NCBI GenBank assembly: GCA_038237475.1
Contig: JBBRYS010000011.1
Location: 1-64,000, forward strand
Source of the DNA: JAOAPY01 sp038237475
Lineage (GTDB): Bacteria > Acidobacteriota > Blastocatellia > Pyrinomonadales > Pyrinomonadaceae
Direction: 5' to 3'
Length of the DNA stretch: 64,000 nt
The position numbers and the translations under genes were made by a program. The notes beneath the pieces were generated by a model. That model ran no database searches. It was not told the DNA's origin and saw only the letters and a program-made list of their open reading frames with translations. Shown in pieces: positions 61,301-64,000 of this stretch; positions within the stretch are counted from its first letter, which is position 1; every line of letters starts with the position of its first letter.

Positions 61301-61742
61301 TCGAGTAAGAGCCCTCGCGATCAAACACAGGTATCCAGGTCGCGCCGTTGTTTAAGGTCTTCCAGACTCCGCCTGACGCCGAAGCGACGAAATAATGAGC
61401 GGGGTTATCAGATTCGACTGCGAATCCGATGACTCGTCCCGAGGTGAAAGCCGGCCCAATCGATCGCAGCTTCAGTCCGTTGAAAGTTCCCGTCGACATT
61501 GGATCGGCGGGTTTCCCCTCGTCGGCTGGCTTTTCGTCGTCTGATTTTTTGGGCTCATCTGGTTTTGGCGAAGCTTGTTCTTTCGCCGCAGCCTCCTGAC
61601 GGGCCTTTTGTACGGCTGCCTTCTCCGCCGCTTTTTCTTCCTGAGCTGAGGCAGCGGGCCGCAGGTTGAAGCAACAAGCAACGACGAAGAACGGCAGTAA
61701 GTAACGAAACGATTTTGTCAGAGCTGCGAGACAGGAACGCAT
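58308..61742 (-). CDS. Sortilin/VPS10-like BNR beta-propeller protein 3
   Basis: 1144 residues from the ATG at 61742; an earlier in-frame ATG would add 17 residues, but the signal segment (LLPFFVVACCFNLRPAASAQ) and a GGAG about 9 bases upstream favour this start. A charged Ala/Lys/Glu linker follows (EEKAAEKAAVQKARQEAA). Asp-box blades include SDDAGKSW, TTDNGKTW, SHDRGANW, SDDRGDTW and SSDAGRTW, and the same GTFGRGIYILDNYTPL blade signature as protein 2. A C-terminal Ig-like part (VIVTVTDSDNRVVRRLSGP) and a helical tail (VALVEFQQKVARLQRAVQG) end the protein. It is the farthest 5' gene of the minus-strand trio. Confidence 0.86.
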   Translation of the reverse strand: MRSCLAALTKSFRYLLPFFVVACCFNLRPAASAQEEKAAEKAAVQKARQEAAAKEQASPKPDEPKKSDDEKPADEGKPADPMSTGTFNGLKLRSIGPAFTSGRVIGFAVESDNPAHYFVASASGGVWKTLNNGATWIPVFDREGSYSIGAIALDPKNPLTVWVGTGENNSQRSVSYGNGLYKSDDAGKSWKNVGLKTSEHIGRIAIDPKDSNIVYVAAQGPLWGPGGERGLFKTTDNGKTWKNILNLGENTGVTDIVIDPQNPETLYAASYQRRRHMWTLIDGGPESAIYKSTDAGATWNKLKAGLPSTEMGRIGLIISPVNSNVLYATIEAADRKGGIFRSNDRGGSWERRNEFDATAMYYSRIVADPKDVDRIYIMNVFLMVSDDGGRTLRRLGEKSKHVDNHEIWIDPNNTEHYLVGCDGGVYESHDRGANWIFKSNLPVTQFYDITTDNATPFYNVYGGAQDNFSFGGPSRTRNISGITNSDWFVTHGGDGFRSQVDPEDPNTIYAELQNGSLVRFDKRTGERMGIQPQVGRNEEPLRWNWDSPFIISPHSHTRLYFAADKLFRSDDRGDTWQVISGQLSRALDRDKLPVMGKVWSMDAIAKNASTAFFGNASALAESPKKDGLIYIGTDDGLLQVTEDGGKNWRKLEKFPGVADMAYVSRITTSNHDANTVYVAFENRQNADFKPYLLKSSDAGRTWTSIVSNLPKNWPVWAIAEDHVNPNLLFAGTEFGLFFTLDGGQKWVQLKGGLPTIQIRDIAIQRREHDLVLGTFGRGIYILDNYTPLRQLKPEMLKQEALLFPVKDALMYIQAQPLGGRGKSFQGESFYTADNPPFGATFTYYLKDELKTKKAKRQEAEKEAFKKNTPVTLPPFAELRSEEEEEAPAVIVTVTDSDNRVVRRLSGPVSAGIQRVSWDLRYPPATLPPPPNPENEDPFNEGPSGPLVMPGTYKVSIARRVDGVLSPMGQPQTFQVVVDGSSGMSQADRVALVEFQQKVARLQRAVQGATDAANALKPRLALIKRALMETPAAGDKMLDETAVLDRRTNEILRALRGDNALRNRNINLPPSISERVGDIVGSQRMSTSRPTQTQLAQYAAAAQDFETTLAQLRQLIEVDLSRLEKQMEAAGAPWTPGRIPEWKDQ

Positions 61743-61961
61743 GAAGAGAATCTCCTCTGTGTAACAAGTGGAAGCCGGCAAGGCTGCCGGCAAGGTAAGC
61801 TGAAATCAAACGGCGAGTAAAACTAGCATTACTGATACACAGTGGTAAAGAGCGACTCGATAGAGGCGGCAGTTCGGTCGGAGTATCCGTCTGAATTAAA
61901 GGAGTAATGGTTTAGTCATATCCCGTCGGCGTTGATGGAAATGTGAGCGCTATCCCGCGAT

Positions 61962-62170
61962 AGCGGGCGACGGCGTAAAGCCTTGGGTGGAGCGCAGCGA
62001 AACCCCAGGAACAGCGTTCGGAAAAATTGATGAGCCCGAGGAGGCGGGCGGCAGCCGAATGATTACACTTCAAATTAACAGATGTCGGCCGCGGTGCGGG
62101 CTGTAAAATAACCGTGGCGGATCCAGAGCTTCCGCCTCGCTCCACTCCACGCTTTACGCTGTCGCCCGCT
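61962..62170. repeat. 209-bp element bounded by 33-bp imperfect inverted repeats
   Basis: The left arm 61962-61994 (agcgggcgacggcgtaaagc...) and the right arm 62138-62170 (...gctttacgctgtcgcccgct) match inverted at 29 of 33 positions. The inside encodes nothing recognisable. The right arm continues into gctttacgctgtcgcccgct-acgagggctgaa, related to 38535-38566. No target-site duplication was identified. Confidence 0.75.
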
Positions 62171-62386
62171 ACGAGGGCTGAACGCTGCGAATTGTTTTGA
62201 GGCACATGCCGATCCAACAGCCTCCGTCCTCCGTTGAGTTTACGAACCCTACGATGCAGCATGACCGATTCGAAACCCATAGTTCCCATCCACTCTGCAC
62301 GCTTCTGTACATCACATTGATGGGCACGAATTGAGCAACTTAAAAATCCCCACCTCCATCACACTCTTTCTTAACACCAGTAACCC

Positions 62387-62402
62387 GATGACCATGGTCA
62401 TC
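62387..62402. promoter_or_regulatory. Perfect 16-base palindrome upstream of the lytic transglycosylase gene
   Basis: gatgaccatggtcatc is perfectly self-complementary and lies 56 bases before the start at 62458. Operators for dimeric regulators often look like this, but a chance palindrome cannot be excluded and no regulator is assigned. Confidence 0.3.
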
Positions 62403-62457
62403 ATTGAGTGGTGGCCAAAGGCTTCAGGCTCACCGGCTCACGCGGAGATTTTTTTGA

Positions 62458-63102
62458 ATGACAGTTGCCCGATTCGCTCCCCGTTTGCGTGCTAAACAGA
62501 TTAATCGTTTTCGCCGCCACTTCTCGAGATTCATCATTGTCCTTTTCTTTGTAGCCAACGGCACCGGACTATTTTTGAAGCCCGTGCTGGCGCCGGCAGT
62601 GAGCGCCGCCACGATAGCCGACACGATTCCGCTTGATATACCTGCTACTGACGATTGTGCCCTCGATTGGATCATCTTTCGCACCGGCGAGCGCGAGGGA
62701 GTGGACCCAAGATTCATTCACGCGGTCATAAGACAGGAATCACACTACGATCCCCATGCCCTGTCGTCGGCGGGCGCGCGTGGCCTGATGCAGTTGATGC
62801 CGGCCACCGCCAAACGATTTGGCAACACTGACCCTGAGGACGAAGCTCAGAATGTTGAGGCAGGGACAAAATATTTAGCCTGGCTCCTGAAGCGATTTGA
62901 CGGAGACGTGAGTCTTGCGCTAGCGGGTTACAACGCCGGTGAAGGCGCGGTGGACAAGTACAATGGAGTTCCACCGTATGATGAGACACAAAACTACGTC
63001 AGGACGACAGTGACGAACTATGGCAAGAGCTATCACCCGGTGCTCCCGCCCGAAGACGCGAGGCTGATGTTCCATCTTGCCAGCGTGCGACCCCTGGATT
63101 AA
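62458..63102 (+). CDS. Lytic transglycosylase (SLT domain)
   Basis: 214 residues from the ATG at 62458, with GCGGAG upstream. A signal or membrane anchor follows a basic start (IIVLFFVANGTGLFLKPVLAPAVSA). The SLT domain covers about 80-200: the catalytic Glu is in HAVIRQESHYDPHA, followed by SAGARGLMQLMPATAKRFG and LALAGYNAGEGAVDKY. The enzyme cleaves peptidoglycan glycan strands in the periplasm. It is monocistronic on the plus strand, ending at a terminator shared with the convergent efp-like gene. Confidence 0.93.
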   Translation: MTVARFAPRLRAKQINRFRRHFSRFIIVLFFVANGTGLFLKPVLAPAVSAATIADTIPLDIPATDDCALDWIIFRTGEREGVDPRFIHAVIRQESHYDPHALSSAGARGLMQLMPATAKRFGNTDPEDEAQNVEAGTKYLAWLLKRFDGDVSLALAGYNAGEGAVDKYNGVPPYDETQNYVRTTVTNYGKSYHPVLPPEDARLMFHLASVRPLD

Positions 63103-63153
63103 GCGAATACGAGTGTGTCGGAAAGAAAGTACGGACGGGTAGGCCGGAATTGA

Positions 63154-63183
63154 AAAATCCCCCAACTGACGCTGAGGGATTTT
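63154..63183. terminator. Bidirectional terminator between lytic transglycosylase and efp-like gene
   Basis: aaaatccc (63154-63161) and gggatttt (63176-63183) form an 8-bp stem with A- and T-rich ends. It lies in the 105-bp convergent spacer, 51 bases from the plus-strand stop and 24 from the minus-strand stop. Confidence 0.7.
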
Positions 63184-63207
63184 GCAGAGAACTTCCGAGA
63201 AGTTAAC

Positions 63208-63780
63208 TTAAGCGCGCCCGGCGACCTCCCCGGTTTGGGTGTTGACGCGAACGACCTCACCTTCCTTTATGAAAAGTGGAACGCGCACTTCGATGCCTGT
63301 TTCCAGAGTCGCGACTTTGGTTGCGCCACCCGCCGCAGTGTCGCCGCGCAGGCCCAACTCGGTAGCTGTGACCGCCAGTTCGACGTATTGCGGAAACTGT
63401 AGCGAGACCGGCTCGCCATTGTATTTCAGCACCTGCAGCGAGACCCCTTCCCTTAAATAACCACGATCACTATCGACGGCTTCCGCGGAAAAGTGGAACT
63501 GTTCATAACTCTTCTCATCCATGAAATGAAATCCCTGCGCGTCGCTGTAGAGATAGGAAGCGGGCGCCAGCTCAACATCGGGCTCGGCAAATTTTTCGCT
63601 TGAACGAAAGCTCTTCTCAAGCACGGCACCGTTCAGGAGATGACGCAAGCGCGTACGAACCATAGTCGCTCCGCCACGCGCGGTCGGCGAGGCGAAGAAT
63701 ACGTCGAGCACAAGGTAAGGCTGACCATCAACGGTAATCAGCAGTTTTCGTTTTAGTTCATTGGCCCCAATCAAAGCCAT
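63208..63780 (-). CDS. efp: Elongation factor P family protein (EfpL/YeiP-like loop)
   Basis: 190 residues from the ATG at 63780; GGAG lies about 11 bases upstream, and a TTG at 63789 is less likely. It shows the three EF-P domains: KOW-like N-terminus (ANELKRKLLITVDGQPYLVLDV), OB domain, and C-terminal OB (ATLETGIEVRVPLFIKEGEVVRVNTQTGEVAGRA). EF-P helps ribosomes through polyproline stretches. At the loop that normally carries the modified Lys in PGKG, it has SPTARGGA (31-38), with Arg35 at the tip, as in EfpL/YeiP, while the C-terminal domain looks like canonical EF-P. It may thus be an unmodified or differently modified EF-P or an EfpL relative. Confidence 0.9.
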   Translation of the reverse strand: MALIGANELKRKLLITVDGQPYLVLDVFFASPTARGGATMVRTRLRHLLNGAVLEKSFRSSEKFAEPDVELAPASYLYSDAQGFHFMDEKSYEQFHFSAEAVDSDRGYLREGVSLQVLKYNGEPVSLQFPQYVELAVTATELGLRGDTAAGGATKVATLETGIEVRVPLFIKEGEVVRVNTQTGEVAGRA

Positions 63781-63890
63781 GCAGTTCAATTCTCCTTCAA
63801 GTTATGTAACCCAACGTTCGTTTGCGTATGGGATGGATGGAATTGTACTCGCAAGCTCGTGGATTGCGTTACAGCTCAGGGAAAAGGCGG

Positions 63891-64000
63891 TCACTCCAGC
63901 TCCACTCGATCATTCAAAGCTACGCTGCCAGAGCCAGTCACGCTCGCATAAATACCCAGGTTCATCCCAGCTTCATCGACGATCGATCGCAGTATCGAGG
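63891..64000 (-). CDS. Probable MOSC-domain protein, C-terminal fragment (5' part outside window)
   Basis: The minus-strand frame ends at a stop at 63891-63893 and is open to the window end. The 35 visible residues include VDEAGMNLGIYASVTGSG and end in DRVELE. That resembles the end of MOSC domains (GxNLGVYAxV...G), which act in molybdenum-cofactor or sulfur-carrier systems. The match rests on a short stretch only. Confidence 0.55.
   Translation of the reverse strand, partial: SILRSIVDEAGMNLGIYASVTGSGSVALNDRVELE

Larger units (their letters stand above)
61743..62457. other. Gene-free region with a repeat element
   Basis: 715 bp. It includes the promoter side of propeller 3, a 209-bp element bounded by 33-bp inverted repeats (61962-62170), and a perfect 16-base palindrome at 62387-62402. 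The open frame across 61912-62289 is built from the repeats and has no family features. Confidence 0.6.

Noticed and set aside
61912..62289. Minus-strand open frame of 125 codons
   Set aside because: It is composed of the repeat element with inverted arms and has no family features.
1..64000. Prophage, integron, insertion sequence or secretion-system gene cluster
   Set aside because: No integrase, transposase, phage structural or secretion-system proteins were recognised anywhere in the window.

Overview
The window looks like a chromosomal segment of an uncultured or little-studied member of the Acidobacteriota, probably class Blastocatellia. This is inferred from several things seen together: a Solibacter-type C-terminal domain on a secreted beta-helix protein, a DUF4214 tail on a secreted metzincin, Asn-rich linkers, several very large sortilin/VPS10-like beta-propeller proteins, and LPS genes (lpxC, kdsD) that imply a Gram-negative outer membrane. 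No phage, plasmid, transposase, CRISPR or rRNA signature was seen. By eye the DNA is moderately GC-rich throughout. The first gene looks somewhat more AT-rich than the rest.

Layout. 1-4309: the 3' part of a large secreted metzincin-type protease with duplicated TIG-like domains, a BACON-like domain, a Calx-beta domain and DUF4214. 4520-6278 (minus): phosphate transporter Pit with its DUF47/PhoU-like partner. 6425-10845: kdsD, an unknown exported protein, a TPR lipoprotein and lpxC. 11104-19568: def, pruA, fmt, rsmB, a PASTA protein with an Asn-rich tail, rpe, a BamD/CpoB-like TPR protein and a small membrane protein. 19591-27807: a long plus-strand housekeeping run, ispE - tRNA-Gln - prs - rplY - pth - rpsF - rpsR - rplI - dnaB - alr - DUF1569. 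This couples isoprenoid and PRPP synthesis, translation, replication and cell-wall precursor supply. 27808-28436: an array of REP-like palindromes. 28437-35322: a small M15-like peptidase, a convergent FAD oxidoreductase, then a plus-strand group of a small conserved protein, a zinc-ribbon NHL protein, an MBL hydrolase, a GT-C type glycosyltransferase, a DinB-like protein and a MaoC-like hotdog protein.

35329-39490 (minus): a secreted parallel beta-helix protein with a 24-bp tandem repeat, and a TonB-type protein. 39653-42786: glutamate dehydrogenase family, an ArsC-like reductase and radA. 42936-61742: a block of very large exported proteins: a YncE-propeller/phosphatase fusion and two VPS10-like propellers on plus, then an M14 carboxypeptidase-like protein, an HExxHxxGxxH protease and a third VPS10-like propeller on minus. 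It looks like an extracellular peptide- and polymer-processing island, but its function is not established. 62458-64000: a lytic transglycosylase, an EF-P family protein carrying an EfpL/YeiP-style SPTARG loop, and the C-terminal end of a probable MOSC-domain protein.

The most notable points are the three-propeller/two-peptidase block, the EF-P family protein with a hybrid loop, the shared palindromic intergenic repeats, and a long inverted repeat in the leader of rplY. Identifications rest on reading motifs by eye. No database search was possible.
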